Assembly (NCBI GenBank): GCA_028703175.1
Contig: JAQVNJ010000010.1
Coordinates: 1 to 64,000, forward strand
Source of the DNA: JAAYCB01 sp012744395
GTDB taxonomy: Bacteria; Planctomycetota; Planctomycetia; Pirellulales; Thermoguttaceae
Reading direction: 5' to 3'
Length of the DNA: 64,000 bases
A program made the translations under genes and the position numbers. Below are positions 17,609 to 26,729 of the stretch, piece after piece. The stretch's first letter is position 1, and every line of letters starts with the position of its first letter. The notes beneath the pieces were generated by a model, which saw nothing but the letters and a program-made list of their open reading frames with translations, was not told where the DNA came from and made no database searches.

Positions 17609-17872
17609 ATGGCATCCGGACTTACCCCTCGCGAGAAAGAGGTCGTTCGTCTTGCAAGTCTCGGCTGTTCGCGCGAGGACATCGCCAAGATTCTCAAACT
17701 CGCGCCAAGCACGATCGACGCGCACAAGGCCCGCGCGATGGCCAAGCTGGGAACCGACAAGGCAGCCCTGCTGACCCGCTTGGCGCTCAAGCTGAAGATC
17801 ACCGATCAGAACGACAGGCTGACGCCCACCGAGCAGCGGAAGTCTGGCCGGAAGAACGACGGCTGGAACTGA
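17609..17872 (+). CDS. Small stand-alone LuxR/GerE-type HTH protein, copy 2
   Basis: A tandem paralogue of the protein at 17033-17296, also 87 residues when started at MASGLTPRE (17609); an ATG at 17594 would add five residues. Of the 20 differences from copy 1, seven or so fall in residues 21-27 and three in 36-38 (VVS becomes IDA), inside the DNA-reading part. The dimer helix and the SGRKNDGWN tail are conserved. This suggests duplication followed by a change in DNA target. The function is unknown beyond DNA binding. Confidence 0.85.
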   Translation: MASGLTPREKEVVRLASLGCSREDIAKILKLAPSTIDAHKARAMAKLGTDKAALLTRLALKLKITDQNDRLTPTEQRKSGRKNDGWN

Positions 17873-18239
17873 TCCTGCGTGCCGGGAGCCCTCGGCCTCT
17901 TCGCCGGCAGGCCATCGGCACGCCGCGGGGTCCGCACCGGTTTCGTTTCCCCTGATTCGGCGCAAAGGAGAGACTCCTCGGATGTTGAGGCATGACTCCT
18001 GCAATTGGGCGTTCTCGCCGTCCATCGCGCTCAAAAGGTGGCGGAGCAGCGATCGCGCTGCCGATCGGGAAGCTCGAAACTGGCTCTGACGGGTCGCCCA
18101 TCCATCTTCTGCGCGACCGGCAATTCTCATCCGTGGAGCAATCCCCCGCTTGATAGCAGCTAAAACTGGCATTGAGGCTGCGGTTTGACCCGGCGATCAA
18201 CCAAGGTCGACTCGTGTGGCCTGCACGGGGCCTGGTCGA
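17873..18239. other. Intergenic stretch without a supported gene
   Basis: The 367 bases between LuxR copy 2 and the convergent glycosylhydrolase-like gene. An AAAGGAGAG string near 17963 is followed by short frames of 35 and 54 codons, but their translations look random and the GGAG pairs with a nearby CTCC. No gene is called. Confidence 0.4.
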
Positions 18240-19883
18240 TTACTCCCCGCCGGCTTCCACGGCCTCCCGGATCGCCGCGAGGTGCTCGTCGTACAGGTGA
18301 TCGCGGTGGAAGACGACGAATCCCTGGGCTCCCAGCTCCCGGGCCGCGGCGATCTCGGCCTTGATCACCTGCGGGTCCTGCCGCTCCGGGTAGATGCCGC
18401 TCCAACTGGCAGCCATGCCGGTCACCAGGCCGCAGTCGCCCAGGCAGCTCTTGGTCGCCAGCCCCCGTTGCCGGAACACGTCGACGCTCTTGGTGTAGAG
18501 TTGGGGCACGTAGAAGTCGAGGTAACCGCGGCGCGCCCAGGTGGTCCAATCGCGGCCGATGTACCAGTCCGGATTGGCTCCGCCCGAACCGTTGGCCGAA
18601 AGCCACATGCCCGGCCGCCTGGCGAGCACCATTTCCTGGAGCCGTGCGAAGAAGTCGCTCGACATGAAGGCGGCCAGGTTGTGGAGCGTCGGCCGGGCGG
18701 CTTCCGGGTCGTTGCAGATCTCGATCCCGAACCACTCGCGGCATAGCGCCTGGCAGTGCTCGCAGTAGCAGTAGTCCGCCCCCCAGTTGAAGCCCGGCTC
18801 CTCGATGTGGATTCCAGCCAGGTCCGGGTAGCGGTCGACGAGCCGCGCAAGCAGGTCCAGCTCGAACTGGCGGACCTCCGGACGGATGAAGCAGAGGCCC
18901 CTGGCGTCGGGCTTGCCGGCGGAGTCGACCGCCGCCCACTCGGGATGATCGCGCAGTTCGACGGCCCGCGAAGCGTTCTTGTAGACCCAGGGCGAGAACC
19001 AGGCGTGGACCTGCATGTCCCGCTTCTTCGCCGCCCCAAGGATTTCGCCGAACGCATCCCATGCGGCCTGTGGCTGGTCCTGCCGCAACTCGGGGCGATC
19101 CAGGGCGGCGATGTAAAGCGAGGAGGTCGAGACCAGCAGGCTGTTCAGGCCGGCGGCTCCCAGCTTGTCGAGGCTCTCGTCGATCTCGCGTCGCCCGGCG
19201 TCGGCCTCCTCGGCCTTGACGAACCCCCACCAGACGCCGCGCAGTTGGCCATCGGGGAACTGCTTGGCCTCGAGCCGGGCGTCGTCGACGCAGAGTCTGC
19301 CCAGCCGGAAACCCTTGCTCTCATGCCCCGAGGCGAGGATCAACACGACGAACCGTGCGACCCCGGCGGGGATGCGGAGGCTGCCGGCAGACTGCTGCCA
19401 TTGATCGCCGGGCCGCAACGCCGCCGCGCGAACCGGGATGGTGATCCGCTCCTCGGAGCCCGCATCCTGGGAAGGCCAACCGGTCGCGATCACCTTGGCC
19501 GAGGGGATCGTGCCCTTGTACCAGAAGGAAAAGGCGTACCGCGCGCCGGCAACGCAGGGCAAGGCGCCGCCGGCCCGATAGCCGTCGTTTTCCGCAAGGA
19601 TCAGCGCGCCACTGGCGCTGCGGTTCTCCGGCGAGTCCTGTTTGTCCGGCGGCGTGTACCACCTGTTCAGCTCCAGGCAGGCCGCCGACTCGCCGGAGTG
19701 CTGCTCATCGGTCGCCTGGGCCAGTCGCACTCCGCCCGCCCCGACGTACCTCCCCCAACCTTTGGGCGCGCCGCTGGCGGCCGCTTCCTCGGCCGAAGGG
19801 TTTTCCACCAGGTTCTCGGCGCCCAGCGCCGAACGGGTGGCGAGGAAAAACAACGCCCCGATCATCAGCAGGCAACGCATCAT
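18240..19883 (-). CDS. Secreted glycosylhydrolase-like protein (GHL10-type TIM barrel)
   Basis: A 547-residue protein with a Sec signal peptide (LLMIGALFFLATRSALGA, residues 5-22). Residues about 25-200 look like a beta-sandwich carbohydrate-binding module beginning NLVENPSAEE. From RGVWWGF (about 210) onward it resembles the glycosylhydrolase-like family 10 barrel, with conserved-looking strands MQVHAWFSPWVY, DLAGIHIEEPGFNWG and the CxxC pair YCYCEHCQ. The barrel's catalytic acids are likely among the E residues of HIEEPG, but this is inference. A GGGAG ribosome-binding site precedes the ATG at 19883. It follows the Gfo/Idh gene on the same strand. Confidence 0.75.
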   Translation of the reverse strand: MMRCLLMIGALFFLATRSALGAENLVENPSAEEAAASGAPKGWGRYVGAGGVRLAQATDEQHSGESAACLELNRWYTPPDKQDSPENRSASGALILAENDGYRAGGALPCVAGARYAFSFWYKGTIPSAKVIATGWPSQDAGSEERITIPVRAAALRPGDQWQQSAGSLRIPAGVARFVVLILASGHESKGFRLGRLCVDDARLEAKQFPDGQLRGVWWGFVKAEEADAGRREIDESLDKLGAAGLNSLLVSTSSLYIAALDRPELRQDQPQAAWDAFGEILGAAKKRDMQVHAWFSPWVYKNASRAVELRDHPEWAAVDSAGKPDARGLCFIRPEVRQFELDLLARLVDRYPDLAGIHIEEPGFNWGADYCYCEHCQALCREWFGIEICNDPEAARPTLHNLAAFMSSDFFARLQEMVLARRPGMWLSANGSGGANPDWYIGRDWTTWARRGYLDFYVPQLYTKSVDVFRQRGLATKSCLGDCGLVTGMAASWSGIYPERQDPQVIKAEIAAARELGAQGFVVFHRDHLYDEHLAAIREAVEAGGE

Positions 19884-19923
19884 ACGTGGTCTCCCCTAGT
19901 GCGACGGGTCCGGCGAAGCCGGT

Positions 19924-21393
19924 TCAACGAGTCTCGGCCGCGGTCAAGATGCCGTCCCAGCCTTTCCGGTACGGGCGGCGGATGAACTGGTCGGCTTCCG
20001 GGGCGTTGGTTGCCCGCAGGTTGACGTAGTCCCAGTCGAGCTTCTTTCCGGTCCGGTAGGCGACGTTGCCCAGGTGGTTCGACTCGGTGACCCAGCCCGA
20101 ATAGAGGAAGTTCGACCCCGGCGCCGGCCCCTGGCCCTTGCACGCCTGGATCCATTCGATGTAGTGGCCGGGCGAACGGGGGAGCGTCTCCGGCGGCATC
20201 GGGTAATCCTTGAACTTCTCTTCGGGCAGCAGCTTGGGCCCGCCGCCCCCGCCGTTGTAGAGCATCCCCTCATCGCCGATGAACAATTGGGCCCGCTGGC
20301 CCATGATGCTCGGGTCGAACTGCGGCGGCCGGCCCTCGCCTTGGTACCAGACGAGCTTCAGCGGCGGGGCCGAGCCGCGGGCCGCGAACTGGTAGGTCAC
20401 GGTCATCGACGCCGGCGCCAGTTCCGGGTGGGCCTTGCCCATCGGGCTGACCGACTCGATCGAGAGCGGCTGGCGGATGTCGAGCACCTGGAAGACGACG
20501 TCGTTGTCGTGGCCGCCCAGATCGCTCATCGTGCCGTTGCCGAAATCCCACCAGCGGTACCAGCGCGGGCCGGGCAGATACGTCGCATGGAACGGCCGCA
20601 TCGGCGCCGGCCCGATCCACAGGTCCCAGTCGATGTTCGGCGGGACGGGCATCTCTTCCTTGAACCGGTCCGTGATCTGGATGCCGTTGTAGAATCCGTG
20701 CGGCTTGTCGTATTTCTCCGCCGCCGCCGCGCTCTGCAAGCCCCAGGCGCGGCCCGCCCAGACGTGCACCTCGCGGACCGGCCCGATCGCGCCGGCCATC
20801 AGCAGCTCCTTGATCTGGCGGCGGACGGGCGAAGCGTGGCCCTGGTTGCCGGTCTGCGTGGCCAGGTGCGGGTGCTTCGCGGCGGTCTGGCGAATCAGCC
20901 GCGCCTCCCAGACGTCGTGGGTCAGCGGCTTTTCGCAGTAGACGTGTTTGCCGTGCGTCAGCGCCAGATAGGTTGCCAGCGCGTGGGTCTGCTCGGCCGT
21001 GCTGACGATCACCGCATCGAAGTCCTTGGGGCTGTCGAACACCCGCCGGAGATCGTTGTACGTCTTGGCTTTCGGGAATCTCTGGGCCGCGGCGTCGACG
21101 GCCGTCTGGTTGACGTCGCAGAGGACGGTGATGTTCTCGGCCGGAATGCCCGTCGGAGGGCCGGCCGCGGCCTGGCCGCCTCCCTCGCGGCGACGGCGGC
21201 CGCCATCGCCGTTCATGTTCGCCAGGGCACGCCCCCCGCAGGCGATCATCGCGATGTTCAGTTTGTTGTTGAGGTGCTGGCCCCGCAGAAAGGCCGGCGC
21301 GCCGGCAATCGCGCCGACCGCGGCCAGCGAGGCGCCGACCATCTCGCGCCGGGTGATCCGACACGCCTGGCTGTTCTTGGCAGTCTTCTTCAT
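19924..21393 (-). CDS. Tat-exported Gfo/Idh/MocA family oxidoreductase
   Basis: A 489-residue oxidoreductase. The twin-arginine signal is ITRREMVGASLAAVGAIAG (residues 13-31). The Rossmann motif ACGGRA is followed by a Gly/Arg-rich insertion (about residues 63-82). The catalytic-lysine motif is intact as VYCEKPLTHDVWEA. The C-terminal alpha/beta domain is rich in W and G, as in the many planctomycete paralogues annotated as sugar dehydrogenases. The start at 21393 is supported by AAGGAG at a 6-7 base distance; the open frame runs 18 codons further upstream. It lies between the SGNH hydrolase and the GHL10-like gene in one orientation. Confidence 0.9.
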   Translation of the reverse strand: MKKTAKNSQACRITRREMVGASLAAVGAIAGAPAFLRGQHLNNKLNIAMIACGGRALANMNGDGGRRRREGGGQAAAGPPTGIPAENITVLCDVNQTAVDAAAQRFPKAKTYNDLRRVFDSPKDFDAVIVSTAEQTHALATYLALTHGKHVYCEKPLTHDVWEARLIRQTAAKHPHLATQTGNQGHASPVRRQIKELLMAGAIGPVREVHVWAGRAWGLQSAAAAEKYDKPHGFYNGIQITDRFKEEMPVPPNIDWDLWIGPAPMRPFHATYLPGPRWYRWWDFGNGTMSDLGGHDNDVVFQVLDIRQPLSIESVSPMGKAHPELAPASMTVTYQFAARGSAPPLKLVWYQGEGRPPQFDPSIMGQRAQLFIGDEGMLYNGGGGGPKLLPEEKFKDYPMPPETLPRSPGHYIEWIQACKGQGPAPGSNFLYSGWVTESNHLGNVAYRTGKKLDWDYVNLRATNAPEADQFIRRPYRKGWDGILTAAETR

Positions 21394-21443
21394 CGCGCGC
21401 TCCTTGGTTTTGCAGCTGAAACGAGCACTCTTCGCACGGGCAA

Positions 21444-21998
21444 TCATTGCCTCCGCAACTTCTCGCGCATGATCGGCGCGAGGAATTTCGCCGTCTCGTC
21501 CTCAAGATCGGTGCCCCAGGGTATGTTGGTCGTGGGGAAAAGGACGGCCGCGGGATGGTCGCGGCGCAGCCCGGCGAGCAGCTCATGGTAATCCTTCGGG
21601 AAGTTCACCTCGAAGTTCTCGCGCTTCTTGAAGTCGTTGCCGCCGCAGCGGATGAAGACGTAGTCCAGACCGGGCCGCTTCGCGACCGCGCGGTCGTATC
21701 GCCCGGAATCCAGCAAGCGGCGGATGAACTCGCCGCTAAGCCCGGAATTGATCACATTCGTCGGCGGCAAGTCGCCCGCGGCGGCGAGCAGGATGCGGAC
21801 CACGTCCTCGAACTGTGCTTCTTGAGGCGCGATCTTGCGGGGGATGCTGGCCTCGGTCGCACTGTCGCCAAGCAGCAGGATCTGCACTTCGCCTTCGTGC
21901 TCCGCCCGGGCAAGACTCGGCAGCAGCATCAGCCACACCAGGGCGATCCATGCCCCGCGGTTCGCGCCCGGCAACAATGCCGTGAAAAGTGGCATCAT
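21444..21998 (-). CDS. Exported SGNH/GDSL-type hydrolase lacking its last catalytic block
   Basis: A 184-residue protein with a signal peptide (WIALVWLMLLPSLARA). Block I is LLLGDSATEA with the nucleophile serine, block II contains the glycine NSGLSGE, and block III is IRCGGNDF. The family's last block, a D-x-x-H near the C-terminus that completes the triad, is not present: the protein stops at PIMREKLRRQ about where the final helix should begin. No alternative frame downstream restores it. It is either a truncated, possibly inactive esterase or a divergent one. It is co-oriented with the Gfo/Idh gene 50 bases downstream. Confidence 0.75.
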   Translation of the reverse strand: MMPLFTALLPGANRGAWIALVWLMLLPSLARAEHEGEVQILLLGDSATEASIPRKIAPQEAQFEDVVRILLAAAGDLPPTNVINSGLSGEFIRRLLDSGRYDRAVAKRPGLDYVFIRCGGNDFKKRENFEVNFPKDYHELLAGLRRDHPAAVLFPTTNIPWGTDLEDETAKFLAPIMREKLRRQ

Positions 21999-22609
21999 GA
22001 GGGAAGAACTCCTGTTTGCATCCTGGCTGGGCGAATTCTCCGCGGCAAGCTGGCCCGCGGCCGGCGGGGCCGCCGTTTCCGCGAACGTCTTGCCGCCGGC
22101 CCGGCTTCTGCCATATTCTGATGCCGAGCGCTCTGGTAGTGCAAGACCCGCGGCCCGAAAATGACGGGCAACGTCCGGCCAGTCCGTCGGCGATTTCCGG
22201 GGCGGGCCCCTGGATGGCCAGATCGTGCCGATCGCGCCGGGCCGGCACGGTTGGCGGAATGGAACTCTCCACCTGCACTCCTCGCGGGGCGGATCATGAG
22301 ACGACGCGGTACGCCTTGCCGTTGGCTGCTATGCTTGGCTCGGTTCAAGAAGTGGTTCGCAAGTCGCCGCCAAGAGCGAGGACCGCCAGACTCTCGAGGA
22401 GGTCGAGGTGCTGCCGGGCGCCACCGGCCCGGCCGCTCAAGCCCTGGAGGGCCGCGGCGACGCCGGCTGGGCCAAGGGCGAATTCTGGACACGGCCCGCG
22501 CCGTGTGCGATACTTCGCCTGTGCGGGCGGACCCTCGCGGTCGCCCCGCTTGCGCGGCACGGCCGTCAAGAAGTCTGATCTGCATTTCTCAATTCCAGGA
22601 GCACCTTCC
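21999..22609. other. 611-base divergent intergenic region
   Basis: It separates the SGNH gene (minus) from the sugar isomerase (plus). An open frame runs through much of it on the plus strand, joined to the isomerase, but its translation before MTSIDRRAF is Arg/Pro-rich and random-looking. Both promoters are expected here. No RNA structure or repeat stood out. Confidence 0.4.
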
Positions 22610-23512
22610 ATGACCTCCATCGATCGTCGCGCGTTTCTTGCCCGAACCGCTGCCGCCGGCGCGGCCGCCGGCCTGGCCGGCATCGGGCTCGGTCCCGCCC
22701 TGGCCGCCGAACCGCTGGTCAAAGGCCTGCCCAACGTGGAGAAGCTCGGCTGGCGAGTCGGTTTCTCCGCATACACGTTCCGCGCCTTGACGGCGTTCGA
22801 AGCGCTCGACAGGATCGCGGCCACCGGGCTGCGCTACGCCGAGATGTTCGCCTGGCAGAAGCTCAGCCCGAAACATCCGCAGGCGACAACCAGCCCCGAG
22901 CTTTCAACGGCTCTCCGCGGCGAGCTGAAGGCCAAGGCCGGCGACTGCGGCGTGAAGATGATCGGCCTCTACAGCGCGATGGGCAATCGCCCGACGGCCG
23001 AAGCAGCGTTCGAGTTCGCCGCCGACATGGGGTTCGAGGTGATCGTCGGCGAACCGCCGGCGGACCTGTTCGAATACATCGACTCACTGGCCGAGAAGCA
23101 CAAGGTCGATTTCGCCCTGCACAACCACCCGAAGCCGTCGGGCTTCTGGAACCCGGAAACGGGCCTGGCCGCCATGAAGGGCCGCTCGGAGAGGATGGGG
23201 TTCTGCTGCGACACCGGCCACTGGTGCCGCTCGGGGCTCGAACCGGTCGAGATGCTCAAGCAGATCGGCTCGCGGGTGAAGACGTTTCACCTCAAGGACC
23301 TCGACCAGTTCGGCATCCCCCAGGCGGGCGACGTCGTCTGGGGCGAAGGCAAGGGGCGGATCGCCGAGATCCTGGCCGAGGTCAAGCGGCTCGGCGTTCA
23401 GAAGCCGTATTTCGGCATCGAATGGGAGCGGACCACCAACGAACCGCTGGAGACGCACGCCAGATCCGTGGCCTTTTTCGAGAAGGTCGCCGCCTCGCTG
23501 GTTTCCCCGTGA
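22610..23512 (+). CDS. Tat-exported sugar phosphate isomerase/epimerase-like TIM barrel
   Basis: A 300-residue protein of the xylose-isomerase-like/AP endonuclease 2 barrel family. The twin-arginine signal is IDRRAFLARTAAAGAAAGLA (residues 4-23). Metal-ligand strands typical of the family can be seen: FALHNHP, CCDTGHWCRSG, TFHLKDLDQFG and YFGIEWE. Members isomerise or epimerise sugars and are often encoded beside Gfo/Idh oxidoreductases, as here. The ATG at 22610 has an AGGAG ribosome-binding site eight bases upstream. The substrate cannot be told from sequence. Confidence 0.88.
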   Translation: MTSIDRRAFLARTAAAGAAAGLAGIGLGPALAAEPLVKGLPNVEKLGWRVGFSAYTFRALTAFEALDRIAATGLRYAEMFAWQKLSPKHPQATTSPELSTALRGELKAKAGDCGVKMIGLYSAMGNRPTAEAAFEFAADMGFEVIVGEPPADLFEYIDSLAEKHKVDFALHNHPKPSGFWNPETGLAAMKGRSERMGFCCDTGHWCRSGLEPVEMLKQIGSRVKTFHLKDLDQFGIPQAGDVVWGEGKGRIAEILAEVKRLGVQKPYFGIEWERTTNEPLETHARSVAFFEKVAASLVSP

Positions 23513-23546
23513 CCCCAGGCCGCCCTGGCGGCAGCCGCGAACCAGA

Positions 23547-23565
23547 CCCGGGTTTTTAACCTGGG
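23547..23565 (+). terminator. Terminator-like hairpin after the isomerase gene
   Basis: CCCGGGTT (23547-23554) pairs with AACCTGGG (23558-23565), with one G-T pair and a TTT loop, 35 bases after the stop. No T-run follows, so termination is only a possibility. Confidence 0.35.
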
Positions 23566-23708
23566 CGCCGGTCTTGAACCGCAGCCGCGCACAGGGAAGC
23601 GGTGGGCCCGGGGAGGGTGTCGAAAGTGAAGACCTGTCCCGCCGGGCGGTCGCCACGCCCTTGGAGGGAGTCTATCGCCACGTCCAAACCTGTTTTGAGG
23701 AGACGCTC

Positions 23709-24707
23709 ATGAAACGCCTCGTTGCCCTGGCATTGATCGGGAGTCTGCCCGCGACTGTTGCCGCTCTTGCCGCGGATGACTCTCCGCGGGCGGCGGAGTT
23801 GGTCGAGGTGAAGTGCATCTGGAACAAGGCGCCGCACAACGCCTTCACGGACCTGGTGCGGTTCCAGGACCGATGGTTCTGCGTGTTTCGGGAAGGCCAG
23901 GGGCATGTTTCGCCCGACGGCGCGCTCCGCGTGATCACCTCGGAAGACGGCGAGGACTGGGAATCGGCCGCCTTGCTGACCTCCGAGAATTCCGACCTCC
24001 GGGACGCCAAGATCACCGTCGCGCCGGGCGGCCGGCTGATGCTCTCTGGCGCCGAAGCGATGAACCGGCCGGTCGGCTACAAGCACCAATCCCTCACGTG
24101 GCTGTCGGAAGACGGCAAGAGCTGGAGCGCGCGCCATGAAGTCGCCGACCGCGACTACTGGCTCTGGCGGATCACCTGGCACAAGGGGACGGCCTACGGA
24201 TTTGGCTACGGCTGCCGGAACGACAACCACAATCTGCGTCTCTATGCAAGCCGTGACGGGCGGCGATTCGATCCGCTGGTGGAAAGCGCTTTCCGCGAAG
24301 GCTATCCGAACGAGACCTCGATGGTCTTTCTGGACGACGACACGTGCTACTGCCTGCTGCGGCGCGACGGGGGTTCGAGCACGGCCCAACTCGGCGTGGC
24401 CAAGCCGCCCTACACGGAGTGGTCGTGGAAGGACCTCGGCGTGCGGATCGGCGGACCGCAGATGATCCGTCTCGCCGATGGGCGTTTTGTCGCCGCCGTG
24501 CGACTCTACGACGGCAAGGTCCGCACCGCGCTCTGCTGGCTGGATACGGAAAAAGGAACGCTTGCCGAGTTTCTCACGCTCCCCTCCGGCGGCGACACGA
24601 GCTATGCGGGGCTCGCCTGGCACGAGGGGCTGTTGTGGGTCAGCTACTATTCGAGCCATGAAGGGAAGACGAGCATCTACCTGGCGAAGGTCAAGTTCGC
24701 CCCGTAG
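23709..24707 (+). CDS. Secreted BNR/sialidase-like propeller protein
   Basis: A 332-residue protein with a Sec signal peptide (LVALALIGSLPATVAALA). The mature chain shows propeller repeats of the sialidase/BNR type: ITSEDGEDWES near residue 78, LSEDGKSWSAR near 137 and YASRDGRRFDP near 180. Conserved aromatic strands such as FCVFREGQGH and YAGLAWHEGLLWVSYYSSHEG are typical of bacterial exo-alpha-sialidase-like proteins. Whether it hydrolyses sialic acid or binds another glycan is unknown. GAGGAGA upstream of the ATG at 23709 fixes the start. Confidence 0.8.
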   Translation: MKRLVALALIGSLPATVAALAADDSPRAAELVEVKCIWNKAPHNAFTDLVRFQDRWFCVFREGQGHVSPDGALRVITSEDGEDWESAALLTSENSDLRDAKITVAPGGRLMLSGAEAMNRPVGYKHQSLTWLSEDGKSWSARHEVADRDYWLWRITWHKGTAYGFGYGCRNDNHNLRLYASRDGRRFDPLVESAFREGYPNETSMVFLDDDTCYCLLRRDGGSSTAQLGVAKPPYTEWSWKDLGVRIGGPQMIRLADGRFVAAVRLYDGKVRTALCWLDTEKGTLAEFLTLPSGGDTSYAGLAWHEGLLWVSYYSSHEGKTSIYLAKVKFAP

Positions 24708-24882
24708 GCAGCGCCGCGGCGGCGCGTTCGGCAACCGCCGGCGGGCTGTCTCGATGCACGAGGGGGCCGTGGCCCCGGCGTGACGGGTCGCGGCAGGGCT
24801 CGATTTGCGTCGAGGCGGCACGGTCCGCGAGCGGTTGTGCCGCGGGGGCAATGCCCGGACACCTCGCCCGACGCAAGACAAG

Positions 24883-26331
24883 TCAGGATGCCGTTGCCAG
24901 GTCGCCGGCCGGCTCCGTCGCCGGCCCGAGGGTCGGGCTGGGCGCCAGCTCCGCTGCAAGTGCCGGGTTCGACGCCGGGACGGGCGCCGTGCTGACGGAC
25001 ACTTCCGCAAGGCGAACAGCCGGGGCATCGATCGAGGCGGTGATTGGCCGAACGGCGATCGCTGGGATGGGGATGCGGGGGGCCGCGGGCTGCGGAGCCG
25101 GCACCCGCCTGAGCAGCAGCAGGGCAAACGCTCGAGCGACCGAGGATATGCCGAACAGCAGCAGGTAACCCAACGGGCCGGTCCCCAGGCTGAGGAGCAC
25201 AAGCCCGCCGAGAGTCGAACCGAGCACCCAGGCGGTCGTATTGCCGAGGTTGTAGAACGTCAGCACGCCGGTCCGCTCTTCTTCGGGGATCGACTCGAAG
25301 AACATCAGGAAGAAGCCGAGTTCGTACGCGCCCCAGACGACGCCGGAGAGGGCCTGGGCCAGCAGGAGCCAGGCGAACTGGTCGGAGACGATCCACAGCG
25401 CAGAGACCGGCACGATGCCCGCCCCGCCGATCCACAGCAGCCGCAGGGCGCCGAGGCGGTGGGCAATGCTGCCCCAGGCGGGCAGCATGGCGATTTTGGT
25501 GGCGTATGCCGTGGCGATCAGGATCATGTAGCCGAGGTAGGAGAGCCCCAGCCACTCGAACATGAAGGGGGTGAAGAACGGTCCGGCGATCTGGACGGCG
25601 CCCTGTACGGCTACCAGGTAGAGCACGAGCTGGCCGCTGCCGGCGTGGCGAATCCTCGCCAGCACCTTGCCGATCGAGGCGGACGGTCGCCCAGCCCGAA
25701 GTGGCAGCGGCTCCCTCTGAAGGGCGAGCATTCCCAAGGAGACCAGCCGGCAGAGACCGGCTCCGAGGAAGATCAGGGCGAAGGCGTACGTGGCGGCGCC
25801 CCGGTGGCTGGCCCATTGGAGCAAGCAGCCGCCGACGACAAATCCGGCCAGCACCGCCAGCTGCATCATCCGCGTGCGGTAGGCGAAGAAGTGGGCCCGC
25901 AGCGGTCGGGGCACCAGGGCGCCCATCCAGGTATTCCAGGCCGGGCCGATGGCCAGACCGCTTCCCCAATAGACGGCCGCCACGATCAGTATTCCGGCGG
26001 TGGAAATCCGCCCGGCGACCGCCGCCAAGGCCAGCGGAGCGAAAGAAAACGCCTGGACCAGCGCGCAGAGGAGGACCCACCGCTTATGGGAGCCCAACCG
26101 GCGGATCGCCAGGGGGGAAAAGGTCTGCATGAGACCGCCGACCAGCAAGGGCAGGCTGGCCACCAGACCCGCCGTGATCTCGCCAAGCCCCACGGCAAGG
26201 GCGAACGCCGGCAGGTAGGTCTCGCCCAGGCCGGTCATCCCGCCGGCGGCCGCCCCCTCGGCATGGCCGGCAACCAGGTCCTTGCGCAGACTCCGATGGG
26301 GGTCGCCACCGCGGACGCATCCGTTTTCCAT
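24883..26331 (-). CDS. MFS transporter, 12 membrane helices
   Basis: A 482-residue carrier of the major facilitator superfamily. About twelve hydrophobic spans can be counted, beginning with FALAVGLGEITAGLVASLP and the loop RRLGSHKRWVLL, which matches the conserved loop 2-3 region with basic residues. GLAIGPAWNTWMG and YELGFFLMFFESIPEEERT are further family-like stretches. The last 65 or so residues form an Ala/Pro-rich cytoplasmic tail of unknown role. The ATG at 26331 is preferred to a TTG two codons before it. The substrate is unknown; the neighbourhood suggests a sugar or its derivative. Confidence 0.88.
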   Translation of the reverse strand: MENGCVRGGDPHRSLRKDLVAGHAEGAAAGGMTGLGETYLPAFALAVGLGEITAGLVASLPLLVGGLMQTFSPLAIRRLGSHKRWVLLCALVQAFSFAPLALAAVAGRISTAGILIVAAVYWGSGLAIGPAWNTWMGALVPRPLRAHFFAYRTRMMQLAVLAGFVVGGCLLQWASHRGAATYAFALIFLGAGLCRLVSLGMLALQREPLPLRAGRPSASIGKVLARIRHAGSGQLVLYLVAVQGAVQIAGPFFTPFMFEWLGLSYLGYMILIATAYATKIAMLPAWGSIAHRLGALRLLWIGGAGIVPVSALWIVSDQFAWLLLAQALSGVVWGAYELGFFLMFFESIPEEERTGVLTFYNLGNTTAWVLGSTLGGLVLLSLGTGPLGYLLLFGISSVARAFALLLLRRVPAPQPAAPRIPIPAIAVRPITASIDAPAVRLAEVSVSTAPVPASNPALAAELAPSPTLGPATEPAGDLATAS

Positions 26332-26729
26332 CGCCAATCAAGCCCGATCTTGTACTCTGCCAGAACACCGTAGATCCGCGGGCTTTATCCAAGTCGGGAT
26401 TGACGGGAGGTTCGCATCTTGGTGAGGCTGTTTCAGGAACGGTCGGACCGAACGCCGGGTGCGGTCCAAGGTCCAAGGTCCGGAATCCGCTGCCAGAACG
26501 AAGCCAAGCGTCGCCCGCTGCTCGGCCACTGGAAATCGCCCCTTGAACCGGTGCCGAACATTGTCCCCACCGACCGCCCCGGCAGCCTGTTCTTCAAGAC
26601 CCACGCGCCAGGTGCATTCGGTCTATCGTATCGAATCATCGGCATTCGGTCCACGTGGAACCTTGACGATCTTTGAAAATTGGCTGGAGCCCATGAAAGC
26701 CCCATCCGCCGACAGCGCGGCGGCGCCGT
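26332..26729. other. Intergenic stretch without a supported gene
   Basis: About 400 bases between the MFS gene and the end of the downstream histidine kinase gene, both on the minus strand. Open frames on either strand give random-looking, repeat-free translations. The MFS promoter should be here. Confidence 0.4.

Noticed and set aside
17978..18155. Short frames (35 and 54 codons) after LuxR copy 2 with an AAAGGAGAG upstream
   Set aside because: The translations look random and the GGAG pairs with a nearby CTCC, so it is not a convincing ribosome-binding site.
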